Shown here one piece after another: positions 15,393 to 22,884 of a stretch of 41,437 nt of DNA. The notes below the pieces were generated by a model. The model saw only the letters and a program-made list of their open reading frames with translations, made no database searches and was not told the DNA's origin. A program made the translations under genes and the position numbers. The stretch is from Chitinophagaceae bacterium UBA2789 (GTDB lineage: Bacteria; Bacteroidota; Bacteroidia; Chitinophagales; Chitinophagaceae), in contig DEHX01000076.1 in assembly GCA_002352145.1 (NCBI GenBank), positions 1 to 41,437 on the forward strand, given 5' to 3'. The first letter of the stretch is position 1. Each line of letters begins with the position of its first letter.

Positions 15393-15515
15393 ATGAAAAA
15401 TAAAATTTTAGCCGCCCTGATGTTACTCAGTCTAATCGTTGTCATTTCTTCTTGTGCTTCGCAGAAATATGGTTGCCCCGGTAACCCCCAGGCCAACACA
15501 AAATTCAGAGGTTAG
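15393..15515 (+). CDS. Small lipoprotein, 40 residues
   Basis: A 41-codon reading frame (ATG at 15393, TAG at 15513). The product has a basic start (MKNKI), a hydrophobic stretch LAALMLLSLIVVI and a lipobox-like VISSC, making Cys21 the acylation site. The mature part is only 20 residues: CASQKYGCPGNP then QANTKFRG, with a second Cys at 28. A perfect promoter -7 element sits upstream and the frame has normal signal-peptide composition. From memory, tiny lipoproteins with a similar Cys-x-x-x-x-[FY]-G-C-P core recur in Bacteroidota genomes; I cannot verify that here. No function is known to me. It lies between the exonuclease gene (divergent) and the his leader. Confidence 0.7.
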   Translation: MKNKILAALMLLSLIVVISSCASQKYGCPGNPQANTKFRG

Positions 15516-15610
15516 CAGAGCCTTTCGCCGGTTTTATTAATTAATTGTTGCTTGTTTTACAAGTTCCAGGAAGACGTTGCATTTAATATGTAAAAAAAAC
15601 CGGCTTCATA

Positions 15611-15634
15611 GGAAAAACTATGCAAATGTTTTCC
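15611..15634. promoter_or_regulatory. Inverted repeat in the his promoter region (possible operator)
   Basis: GGAAAA at 15611 and TTTTCC at 15629 form 6-bp perfect arms over 24 bp, in the expected -33 area of the his promoter. It could be a regulator site or chance in AT-rich DNA. Confidence 0.25.
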
Positions 15635-15650
15635 GAATGTCTTATTCCCC

Positions 15651-15658
15651 TAACTTTG
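15651..15658 (+). promoter_or_regulatory. his operon promoter, Bacteroidota -7 element
   Basis: TAACTTTG is an exact TAnnTTTG match, with GTTTT (15628-15632) 18 bases upstream as a degenerate -33 box. Given usual spacing, transcription should start about 15662-15666, almost on the leader-peptide ATG at 15667. Confidence 0.65.
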
Positions 15659-15666
15659 CACCAGCA

Positions 15667-15723
15667 ATGAAATTATATACACATATACATCATCATTTCT
15701 TACTCCTTCAGGGTAGGCCGTGA
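15667..15723 (+). CDS. hisL: his operon leader peptide
   Basis: An 18-codon frame, MKLYTHIHHHFLLLQGRP, ending in TGA at 15721. Four of its 18 codons are His, three of them consecutive (15688-15696). It lies between a promoter element and a strong intrinsic terminator just before hisG, the classical layout for ribosome-mediated attenuation: histidine shortage should stall the ribosome at the CAT run and prevent terminator formation. The gene is not homologous in sequence to the E. coli leader, but the logic is the same. The peptide itself probably has no other role. The symbol is used by analogy. Confidence 0.85.
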   Translation: MKLYTHIHHHFLLLQGRP

Positions 15724-15745
15724 GATGTTATGTATAGAACATAGT

Positions 15746-15779
15746 AAAGGGCTTACTAAACAGTAAGCCCTTTTTATTT
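15746..15779 (+). terminator. his attenuator (intrinsic terminator)
   Basis: A perfect 12-bp stem, AAAGGGCTTACT with AGTAAGCCCTTT, closes a 4-base AAAC loop and runs into TTTTTATTT. It starts 22 bases after the leader stop codon and ends 21 bases before hisG. A smaller hairpin, ATGTT with AACAT, lies between them (15725-15743). I could not identify a single convincing antiterminator pairing by eye. Confidence 0.88.
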
Positions 15780-15799
15780 GTAATGCAACAAAGGTTTTT

Positions 15800-16660
15800 A
15801 TGATAGAAACATTAAAAATAGCTATTCAGAAATCGGGCCGCCTCCACGAAGGTTCCATGAAGCTGCTAAAAGAATGTGGTATTGAGATAAGTAACGGGAA
15901 TAATCAACTGAGGGTAATGGCAGCCAATTTTCCTATCGAAGTATTTTTTCTGCGGGATGATGATATTCCCGAATATGTTCAGGATGCCGTAGCCGATATA
16001 GGTTTTGTAGGTGAAAATGTAGTACAGGAAGCCAGTAAATCAGTTGATGCAATAGAGAAACTAGGTTTTGGGAAATGCCGGCTTTCAATAGCCGCACCTA
16101 AAAACGGTTCGATAAATTCCATTAATGATCTGGATGGAAAAAAAATTGCTACTAGCTATCCCTCTATCCTGTCAACCTATTTAAATGAGAAAAAAATCAG
16201 TGCATCAATACACCAGATAAGTGGCTCCGTAGAAATAGCACCAAGAATTGGCCTTGCAGATGCCATCTGTGATTTGGTGAGTTCAGGCAGCACTCTTTTT
16301 ACCAATGAGTTAAAAGAACTAGAAACAATCTTCTTTTCAGAAACCGTTATGATTAGTAACAAAAGCCTCTCAAATGAAAAGAAAATATTACTGGAAAGCC
16401 TTTTGTTCAGGATAAGATCGGTTAAAAAAGCAAAGAACAATAAATATGTATTACTGAATGCTCCCAATGAAAAACTGCAAAGTATTTGCAACTTACTTCC
16501 GGGTATGAAAAGTCCCACTATTCTGCCCCTTGCGGAACCGGGCTGGAGTTCCGTACACTCCGTGATCAGTGAGAGTGATTTTTGGAACGTCATTGAAAAA
16601 TTAAAAGCAAATGGTGCTCAAGGCATACTTATAATACCTATTGAAAAGATGATCATATGA
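15800..16660 (+). CDS. hisG: ATP phosphoribosyltransferase, long form
   Basis: First enzyme of histidine synthesis, joining ATP and PRPP to form phosphoribosyl-ATP. At 286 residues it is the long HisG form, with catalytic lobes at the N-terminus (KIAIQKSGRLHEGSMKLLK, DIGFVGENVV, ATSYPSILSTYL) and a C-terminal ACT-like regulatory domain (about 210-286, ending ILIIPIEKM) that normally binds histidine for feedback inhibition. This agrees with the absence of hisZ. SGSVEIAPRIGLADAICDLVSSGST is the PRPP-binding region. First structural gene after the attenuator; its stop overlaps the hisD start by 4 bases. Confidence 0.97.
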   Translation: MIETLKIAIQKSGRLHEGSMKLLKECGIEISNGNNQLRVMAANFPIEVFFLRDDDIPEYVQDAVADIGFVGENVVQEASKSVDAIEKLGFGKCRLSIAAPKNGSINSINDLDGKKIATSYPSILSTYLNEKKISASIHQISGSVEIAPRIGLADAICDLVSSGSTLFTNELKELETIFFSETVMISNKSLSNEKKILLESLLFRIRSVKKAKNNKYVLLNAPNEKLQSICNLLPGMKSPTILPLAEPGWSSVHSVISESDFWNVIEKLKANGAQGILIIPIEKMII

Positions 16661-17937
16661 TGAAAATTTATAAATACCCTGCAAGAGAAGAATGGCCCGG
16701 CATTATTGAACGTCCTGTTAGAGATACTTCCATAATTGAAAAAACAGTGAGCAGGATACTGGATAAGGTCAGAAAGAAAGGGGATAAAGCATTAGTCAAA
16801 TACACCAAAAAATTTGACGGCTTAAAACTAAATTCTTTACCGGTTACCGATGAGGAGATAATTCGGGCTGAATCAATGCTGAATGAGGAATTAAAAACAG
16901 CAATCAGGCAGGCAAAGAATAACATTGAAGTTTTTCACATAGCGCAAAGAGAGGAGATAAAGAAAATTGAAACAATGCCGGGGATAACCTGCTGGCGTAA
17001 AGCTCAACCCATTGAAAAGGTAGGTTTATATATTCCTGGTGGCTCAGCCCCTCTTTTCTCTACAGTTTTAATGTTAGCTGTTCCTGCCCGGCTGGCAGGT
17101 TGTGACGAGATAATTCTTTGTACTCCGCCTTCTAAAGACGGAAACATTAATCCTGCGATACTATTTGCAGCAAATCTTTGCGGTGTAACAAAAATATATA
17201 AGGTTGGCGGTGTACAAGCGATTGCTGCCATGACGTATGGTACAGCATCAATTCCAAAGGTTTTCAAAATTTTCGGTCCGGGTAACCAATATGTGACGGC
17301 TGCCAAACAACTGGTGCAGCAACACGGAGTAAGTATTGACATGCCAGCAGGCCCATCTGAAGTATTGGTTATTGCTGATGAAACAGCAATTCCTGAGTTC
17401 GCAGCATCCGACCTGCTTTCGCAGGCAGAACACGGCCCCGATTCGCAAGTAATACTTGTGACAACAAGCGAATCAATGGCAGAAAAAGTAAATGAAGCTG
17501 TCAATGATCAAATTAAGAGCCTGCCAAGAATGGAAATTGCCTCAAAAGCACTACAAAACAGCCGGGTTATTATTACAAAAAGCATTGATGAAGCTATCGC
17601 ATTATCTAACCTCTATGCGCCTGAACACCTGATCTTAAGTTGTGATAAGGCAGAAGAAGTATCGTACAAGGTCACTAATGCTGGTTCAGTTTTCCTGGGC
17701 AACTATTCACCGGAAAGCGCCGGTGACTATGCAAGTGGCACCAATCATACTTTACCGACCAATGGTTTTGCAACAATGTACAGCGGAGTTTCGCTGGATA
17801 GCTTTGTAAAAAAGATCAGTTTTCAGTATTTGACAAAACAAGGTTTACAAAATATTAGTGATACGGTTAAAATTATGGCAGTAGCAGAAGGCCTTGATGC
17901 ACATAAAAACGCAGTTGCCATCCGACTAAATAATTAA
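16657..17937 (+). CDS. hisD: Histidinol dehydrogenase
   Basis: Zinc- and NAD-dependent enzyme for the last two steps, histidinol to histidine; 426 residues, the usual length. Family signatures are PIEKVGLYIPGG, GVQAIAAMTYGT, FGPGNQYVTAAKQ, DMPAGPSEVLVIAD, DLLSQAEHGPDSQ and, for zinc and catalysis, NLYAPEHLILSC and GDYASGTNHTLPTNG. The frame begins with two Met codons at the overlap with hisG (ATGATG), consistent with translational coupling; either Met can serve. Confidence 0.97.
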   Translation: MMKIYKYPAREEWPGIIERPVRDTSIIEKTVSRILDKVRKKGDKALVKYTKKFDGLKLNSLPVTDEEIIRAESMLNEELKTAIRQAKNNIEVFHIAQREEIKKIETMPGITCWRKAQPIEKVGLYIPGGSAPLFSTVLMLAVPARLAGCDEIILCTPPSKDGNINPAILFAANLCGVTKIYKVGGVQAIAAMTYGTASIPKVFKIFGPGNQYVTAAKQLVQQHGVSIDMPAGPSEVLVIADETAIPEFAASDLLSQAEHGPDSQVILVTTSESMAEKVNEAVNDQIKSLPRMEIASKALQNSRVIITKSIDEAIALSNLYAPEHLILSCDKAEEVSYKVTNAGSVFLGNYSPESAGDYASGTNHTLPTNGFATMYSGVSLDSFVKKISFQYLTKQGLQNISDTVKIMAVAEGLDAHKNAVAIRLNN

Positions 17938-17939
17938 CA

Positions 17940-18992
17940 ATGAAATTTGAACTGGACAAGCTAGTTAGAGAGAATATTAAAAAAATGACACCTTATTCTT
18001 CTGCACGGCATGAGTATGCAGGAGAAGCCGCTATTTTCCTTGATGCTAATGAAAATTCTTTTGGATCACCGTTACAACAAAACTATAACCGGTATCCCGA
18101 TCCGCTTCAACAAAAGCTGAAAGAAAAGATCAGCAGTATTAAAGGCGTTCCTGTTCAGAATATTTTCTTAGGCAATGGCAGCGACGAGGCAATTGATTTA
18201 CTTTTCAGAATCTTCTGCAATCCCGGCAAGGATAATGTCATCATTCTACCCCCCACTTATGGCATGTATGAAGTTTGTGCTGAAGTAAACGATGTGGAGG
18301 TTAAGAAAGTACCATTGTTGCCGAATTTTCAACTCAACCTTGAAGCTATTGAACAATCGATAGATTCAAATACTAAAATCATCTTTGTCTGCTCTCCCAA
18401 CAATCCTACGGGTAATAGTATAAACAGAAATGACATTGAAATATTACTGAATAATGTTAATGGATTAGTCATTATAGACGAAGCTTATATTAATTATGCC
18501 CGTCAGAAAAGCTTCATTCCTGAATTAATTGAGTATCCGAATCTTGTTATACTGCAGACTTTATCAAAAGCATGGGGATTAGCAGGTTTGCGTTTAGGTA
18601 TGGCATTTGCCGGTCAGCCGGTAATCGATTACCTGAACAAAGTTAAATATCCCTACAATGTCAACACGGCTACACAACAACTGGCCTTTGAGGCGTTAAA
18701 TAATATCTCAAGTGTAAATAACTGGACAAAGACTACGGTTGAACAAAGAGAGTGGTTAATTAGTCAGCTTACAAAACTTGCATTTGTAAATAAAATATAT
18801 CCTTCTGATGCCAATTTTATACTGGTGAAGATACAGAACTCAAAAAACATCTATGATTATCTTACCGGTAAAGGCATTATCGTCAGAGATCGTTCAAAAG
18901 TAATTCTTTGTGATGAATGCCTTAGAATAACAATTGGCACCCCTGATGAAAACAAACAATTGATTGACGCATTGAAAACATACAGCGTATGA
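17940..18992 (+). CDS. hisC: Histidinol-phosphate aminotransferase
   Basis: PLP-dependent fold-type I aminotransferase of 350 residues that converts imidazole-acetol phosphate and glutamate to histidinol phosphate. Markers are LDANENSFGSP near the start, NPTGN, the PLP-binding region VIIDEAYINYA, and the Schiff-base Lys210 in QTLSKAWGLAGLRLGM. The C-terminal RDRSKVILCDECLRITIGTP is the substrate-phosphate arginine region. Only two bases separate it from hisD, and its stop overlaps the hisB start by 4 bases. Confidence 0.97.
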   Translation: MKFELDKLVRENIKKMTPYSSARHEYAGEAAIFLDANENSFGSPLQQNYNRYPDPLQQKLKEKISSIKGVPVQNIFLGNGSDEAIDLLFRIFCNPGKDNVIILPPTYGMYEVCAEVNDVEVKKVPLLPNFQLNLEAIEQSIDSNTKIIFVCSPNNPTGNSINRNDIEILLNNVNGLVIIDEAYINYARQKSFIPELIEYPNLVILQTLSKAWGLAGLRLGMAFAGQPVIDYLNKVKYPYNVNTATQQLAFEALNNISSVNNWTKTTVEQREWLISQLTKLAFVNKIYPSDANFILVKIQNSKNIYDYLTGKGIIVRDRSKVILCDECLRITIGTPDENKQLIDALKTYSV

Positions 18993-20128
18993 GAAAGATA
19001 CTTTTTATTGACAGGGATGGTACTCTAATAAAAGAAGCACCTCCCACCTACCAGGTGGATACTTTTGAAAAATTAGTTTTTTATCCGGACATGTTCAGCT
19101 GGATAAAACGTATTGCCAATGAATTGGACTTTGAACTGGTGATAGTTACTAACCAGGATGGGTTAGGAACTACGACATACCCGGAAGATACTTTCTGGCC
19201 AATTCAAAATTTCATATTACAAACTTTCGAAAATGAAGGAATCATTTTTAGCAATATTCATATAGACAAAACATTTGCTGCAGATAATGCTCCGACAAGG
19301 AAACCAGCCACTGGTATGCTGAAACGTTATCTCAATATAGCAGAATATGATATTGAAAGTTCATTTGTTATTGGCGACCGCATTACTGATGTTCAGTTAG
19401 CTAAAAATTTAGGTTGCAAAGCTATTTGGATCAACAACGATGCAAGTCTAGGAGCAGCTGAAATCACAAATGACATTACCAGCCTGCAATCAACGATTGC
19501 ACTGGAAACAAATAATTGGAAATCGATCTATGAATTTTTAAAACTGGGTCAACGAATTATACAGCATCAACGAAATACCAATGAAACCAAGATACAGTTG
19601 TTGATGAACCTTGACGGAAAAGGAAATGCGAAGATCAATACCGGCCTGAATTTTTTTAATCACATGCTGGAACAATTAAGCCGTCACAGCAACGTTGATA
19701 TCTCACTAAATGTGGAAGGTGATCTGCATATTGATGAACACCATACCATAGAAGATACAGCCATTACCCTTGGCGAAGCATTTGCAAAAGCTCTTGGTAA
19801 TAAAAAAGGGATTGAGCGATATGGCTTCACACTGCCTATGGATGATTGCCTGGCACAGGTAGCAATAGATTTTGGCGGAAGAAGCTGGCTGGTATGGCAT
19901 GCAGCTTTTAAAAGAGAAAAGATTGGAGACATGCCAACAGAAATGTTTTATCATTTTTTTAAATCATTTTCTGATGCAGCAAAGTGCAACCTGTATATAA
20001 AAGCAGAAGGAGAAAACGAACATCACAAAATCGAATCCATCTATAAAGCACTGGCGAAAGCAATAAAAGCTTCTATTAGAAGAGATCCGGATAATCAGCA
20101 ACTGCCAAGTACAAAAGGAATACTTTAA
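18989..20128 (+). CDS. hisB: Bifunctional histidinol-phosphatase / imidazoleglycerol-phosphate dehydratase
   Basis: Two enzymes fused in 379 residues, as in enterobacteria. Residues 1-165 are a HAD-type histidinol phosphatase: the nucleophile motif is FIDRDGTLI (Asp8, Asp10), with VIVTNQDGLG and VIGDRITDVQLA. Residues about 185-379 are the manganese-dependent dehydratase, with IDEHHTIEDTAITLGEA and ENEHHKIESIYKALAKA carrying the metal-binding histidine pairs. Together they perform steps 7 and 9 of the pathway. Its stop codon shares one base with the hisH start. Confidence 0.97.
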   Translation: MRKILFIDRDGTLIKEAPPTYQVDTFEKLVFYPDMFSWIKRIANELDFELVIVTNQDGLGTTTYPEDTFWPIQNFILQTFENEGIIFSNIHIDKTFAADNAPTRKPATGMLKRYLNIAEYDIESSFVIGDRITDVQLAKNLGCKAIWINNDASLGAAEITNDITSLQSTIALETNNWKSIYEFLKLGQRIIQHQRNTNETKIQLLMNLDGKGNAKINTGLNFFNHMLEQLSRHSNVDISLNVEGDLHIDEHHTIEDTAITLGEAFAKALGNKKGIERYGFTLPMDDCLAQVAIDFGGRSWLVWHAAFKREKIGDMPTEMFYHFFKSFSDAAKCNLYIKAEGENEHHKIESIYKALAKAIKASIRRDPDNQQLPSTKGIL

Positions 20129-20721
20129 TGAAAGTAGTAGTTATTAAATATAATGCGGGTAATATACAGTCAGTCCTCTTTGGATTGGAGAGAATTGGCG
20201 TACAGGCAACCGTTTCAGACGACCCTGAACAAATTATTACTTCTGATAAAGTCATCTTCCCGGGAGTCGGTGAAGCCAGTACGGCAATGAAGTATCTGTC
20301 AGAAAGAAATCTTGACAAAGTCATAAGTTCACTTCATCAGCCTGTATTGGGAATATGTCTTGGAATGCAACTAATGTGTAAACATTCAGAAGAAAACAAT
20401 ACTCCCTGCCTGGGAATATTTGAAGATGTGAAAGTGAAGAAATTTGATCGTGCAAAAAAGAATTTAAAGGTTCCCCAAATCGGATGGAATAACATCACCG
20501 GCCTAAAAACAGCTTTGTTTAAATCTATTGAAGCAAACAGTTATTGCTATTATGTGCACGGCTATTATGCAGAACTTAGCAAACACACCATTGCAACTTC
20601 AGATTATGGAAAACTGTACAGTGCTGCCTTGAATAAAGACAATTTCTTTGGAGTGCAGTTCCACCCCGAGAAATCCGCAGCAATCGGTGAGATAATACTC
20701 AAAAACTTTTTAGCCCTATGA
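20128..20721 (+). CDS. hisH: Imidazole glycerol phosphate synthase, glutamine amidotransferase subunit
   Basis: Class I glutaminase of 197 residues that supplies ammonia to HisF. The triad is visible: Cys77 in VLGICLGMQLM, with His179 and Glu181 in GVQFHPEKS. The oxyanion-loop region PGVGEASTA is also present. It should form a heterodimer with the HisF encoded downstream. It overlaps hisB by one base and hisA by four. Confidence 0.97.
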   Translation: MKVVVIKYNAGNIQSVLFGLERIGVQATVSDDPEQIITSDKVIFPGVGEASTAMKYLSERNLDKVISSLHQPVLGICLGMQLMCKHSEENNTPCLGIFEDVKVKKFDRAKKNLKVPQIGWNNITGLKTALFKSIEANSYCYYVHGYYAELSKHTIATSDYGKLYSAALNKDNFFGVQFHPEKSAAIGEIILKNFLAL

Positions 20722-21485
20722 CAGCACCTTTAAAAACAATGCAAAAAAAGGAAGCCATAAAGAGTTATGGCTTTATAATACCGGCCATTGACATCATTGA
20801 TGGTAAATGTGTTAGGTTAACAAAAGGCGATTATAACCTAAAGAAAATATACAATGAAGATCCGCTGGAAATTGCTATGCAATTTGAAGATACCGGGCTT
20901 AAGCGGTTGCATTTGGTAGACTTAGACGGGGCTAAGGCCGGTGAGGTTAAAAACTGGAAAGTACTTGAATGTATTGCCGGCAAAACAAACCTTGTGATAG
21001 ACTTTAGCGGAGGCATCAGTTCACAGAAAAGCGCAGAAATCACTTTCAACTCAGGTGCTGCATTTGCTTCCGTTGGTAGTATTGCTATAAAAGACGAAAT
21101 AGCCTTTACCAGCTGGTTGCTGAAATTTGGGCCTGAAAAATTTATTATTGGAGCAGATGTATTAGACGAAAAAATTGTTATCGGGGGCTGGACAGAGAAA
21201 ACACCGGTAAACGTTTTTGAATTAATCGGCCAGTACAAAACTAAAGGGATAAAGCAGTTTTTCTGTACAGATGTAAGCAAAGATGGTATGCTGGGAGGAT
21301 CGGCCATCTCGCTATACAAAAAGATACTAAACGAACATCCTTCTATCGATTTAATTGCCAGTGGCGGAGTGAGTAAGATAAAAGATATTGAAGAGTTAAG
21401 AGAAGCAGGTTGTGAAGGTGTAATTATCGGCAAGGCGATTTATGAAAATATAATTTCGTTGAACCAACTGAAACGATTTTGCTGA
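20718..21485 (+). CDS. hisA: ProFAR isomerase
   Basis: Phosphoribosylformimino-AICAR phosphate isomerase, an eight-stranded (beta-alpha) barrel. FIIPAIDIIDGKCVRLTKGDY holds the first catalytic Asp (Asp25 here), VIDFSGGIS and LIASGGVSKIKDIEEL the phosphate-binding sites, and IIGADVLDEKIVIGGW the second-half aspartate. The ATG at 20718, overlapping the hisH stop, gives about 17 extra N-terminal residues compared with usual HisA, in which the first catalytic Asp is near residue 8. An internal ATG at 20739 shortens the extension to about 10. That segment contains a perfect 9-bp hairpin at 20752. Length from 20718 is 255 residues. Confidence 0.96.
   Translation: MTAPLKTMQKKEAIKSYGFIIPAIDIIDGKCVRLTKGDYNLKKIYNEDPLEIAMQFEDTGLKRLHLVDLDGAKAGEVKNWKVLECIAGKTNLVIDFSGGISSQKSAEITFNSGAAFASVGSIAIKDEIAFTSWLLKFGPEKFIIGADVLDEKIVIGGWTEKTPVNVFELIGQYKTKGIKQFFCTDVSKDGMLGGSAISLYKKILNEHPSIDLIASGGVSKIKDIEELREAGCEGVIIGKAIYENIISLNQLKRFC
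20752..20773 (+). other. Hairpin inside the 5' end of hisA
   Basis: AAGCCATAA pairs perfectly with TTATGGCTT around an AGAG loop, followed by TATAAT. It sits within the sequence coding the non-conserved N-terminal extension of HisA, so it is free of core protein constraint. It could act as an intra-operon processing or pausing site; this is inference. Confidence 0.5.
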
Positions 21486-22240
21486 TGCTGACCAAAAGAA
21501 TAATCCCATGTCTTGATATAAAAGATAACAGGACCGTAAAGGGAACTAATTTTCTTCAACTGCGTGATGCCGGTGACCCGGTAGAATTGGCTGTAAGGTA
21601 TTGTGAAGAAGGAGCTGACGAACTGGTTTTTTTAGACATTACAGCTACAACTGAGAAAAGGAAGACATTAGCAAAGTTGGTAAAGGAAATCTCAGTGAAT
21701 ATAAATATTCCCTTCACAGTAGGGGGTGGCATCAACAGTATTTCAGATGTGAGTGTATTGCTGGAAAATGGGGCAGATAAGGTAACAATAAACTCATCTG
21801 CTGTCAAAAACCCTTCGCTGATCAATGATTTGGCAAAAAACTTCGGCAGTCAATGTGTGGTTTTGGCTATTGATGCTAAGATTATTAATGATGAGTGGAG
21901 GGTGGTTACCCACGGTGGAAGAAATCCTACAAATTTATCTGTACAGGCTTGGGCAAAAGAAAGTGCAGACAGAGGTGCCGGGGAAATTTTACTCACTTCC
22001 ATGGAAAACGATGGAACCAAAAGAGGCTATGCAACAGAACTTACAAGGCAAATTGCAGAAGTTGCTCCTGTACCTGTTATTGCTTCGGGCGGTGCCGGTA
22101 AAATGGAAGACTTTGCGATTGTTTTTGAAGCAGGAAAAGCTGATGCAGCCCTTGCTGCCAGTATTTTTCATTTCAAAGAGATTAGCATACCCAGTTTGAA
22201 AAAATATTTAGCTGACAAAAAAATACCTGTAAGAATATGA
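21485..22240 (+). CDS. hisF: Imidazole glycerol phosphate synthase, cyclase subunit
   Basis: Barrel subunit that uses HisH-derived ammonia to make imidazole glycerol phosphate and AICAR. The frame also opens at a TTG (21479), but the ATG at 21485 gives MLTKRIIPCLDIKDNRTVKG and places the two catalytic aspartates at Asp11 and Asp130 (VVLAIDAKI), the canonical HisF numbers, which decides the start. FTVGGGINSISDV, ASGGAGKMEDF and AASIFHF are phosphate-binding loops. Length 251 residues. The ATG shares one base with the hisA stop. Confidence 0.97.
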   Translation: MLTKRIIPCLDIKDNRTVKGTNFLQLRDAGDPVELAVRYCEEGADELVFLDITATTEKRKTLAKLVKEISVNINIPFTVGGGINSISDVSVLLENGADKVTINSSAVKNPSLINDLAKNFGSQCVVLAIDAKIINDEWRVVTHGGRNPTNLSVQAWAKESADRGAGEILLTSMENDGTKRGYATELTRQIAEVAPVPVIASGGAGKMEDFAIVFEAGKADAALAASIFHFKEISIPSLKKYLADKKIPVRI

Positions 22241-22827
22241 AGCCTGATTTTTCCAAATATACCGATGCACTCCTACCAGTTATTATCCAGGATCAGTATT
22301 CAAACAAAGTGCTTATGCTTGGTTTTATGAACGAAGAAGCCTGGAATAAAACAAACATCGAAAAAAAGGTTACTTTTTACAGCCGGAGCAAGAACCGGCT
22401 TTGGACCAAAGGCGAAACTTCCGGCAATTATCTTTTTGTCAAAGAAATACTGACAGACTGCGATAATGATACAGTTCTTATAAAAGTATACCCCGCAGGC
22501 CCGGTCTGCCATACCGGCAATGACACCTGTTTCAATGAAATAAACACTTCTTTTACTTTACAGAAACTTGAAGAGATTATTAATGAACGTAAAATAAATC
22601 CATCTGAAAATTCTTACACCTCCTCATTATTTGGTAAGGGCATTAACAAAATAGCCCAGAAAGTCGGAGAAGAAGCTGTTGAACTGGTAATTGAAAGCAA
22701 GGACGATGATAAAGAAAAATTCCTGGGAGAAGCTGCAGATCTTCTTTTTCATTACCTCGTTTTGTTGCAGGCCAAAGGCTTCACATTAAAAGATGTTGAA
22801 AATGTATTGGCGAGCCGGCATAAATAA
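22237..22827 (+). CDS. hisI: Bifunctional phosphoribosyl-AMP cyclohydrolase / phosphoribosyl-ATP pyrophosphatase
   Basis: HisIE fusion of 196 residues for steps 2 and 3. The N-terminal cyclohydrolase (1-105) has VLMLGFMNEEAW, FYSRSKNRLWTKGETSGN and the metal-binding CDNDTVLIKVYPAGPVCH with HTGNDTCF. The C-terminal pyrophosphatase (about 110-196) has the MazG-like helix motif KIAQKVGEEAVELVIES and GEAADLLFHYLVLL. Last gene of the operon, overlapping hisF by four bases. With it, all ten pathway activities are present between 15800 and 22827. Often named hisIE. Confidence 0.97.
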   Translation: MKPDFSKYTDALLPVIIQDQYSNKVLMLGFMNEEAWNKTNIEKKVTFYSRSKNRLWTKGETSGNYLFVKEILTDCDNDTVLIKVYPAGPVCHTGNDTCFNEINTSFTLQKLEEIINERKINPSENSYTSSLFGKGINKIAQKVGEEAVELVIESKDDDKEKFLGEAADLLFHYLVLLQAKGFTLKDVENVLASRHK

Positions 22828-22828
22828 T

Positions 22829-22850
22829 ACCGCCCCGTTTCCGGGGCGGT
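22829..22850. terminator. GC-rich hairpin at the end of the his operon
   Basis: ACCGCCCCG and CGGGGCGGT form a perfect 9-bp stem with a TTTC loop, two bases after the hisIE stop. There is no T-run after it on the plus strand, whereas the minus-strand reading continues into ATTATTTATG. It may block exonuclease or stop transcription in either direction; the operon's end makes termination likely. Confidence 0.6.
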
Positions 22851-22884
22851 CGCTCAGGGTTCGTATTAATCTACTAACTAATAA

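Noticed and set aside
15527..15604. Inverted repeat GCCGGTTTT / AAAACCGGC as a structured small RNA
   Set aside because: The arms are only 9 bp with a 60-base loop of AT-rich sequence; I see no further helices that would support a stable RNA.
20831..21433. 200-codon open frame antisense to hisA
   Set aside because: It is the mirror of the well-supported hisA frame, has Ser/Pro/Ile-rich shadow composition and no recognisable motif or promoter.
21825..22199. 124-codon plus-strand frame inside hisF
   Set aside because: It overlaps hisF entirely, which has all catalytic residues; the alternative product has no domain and odd Trp/Met-rich composition.
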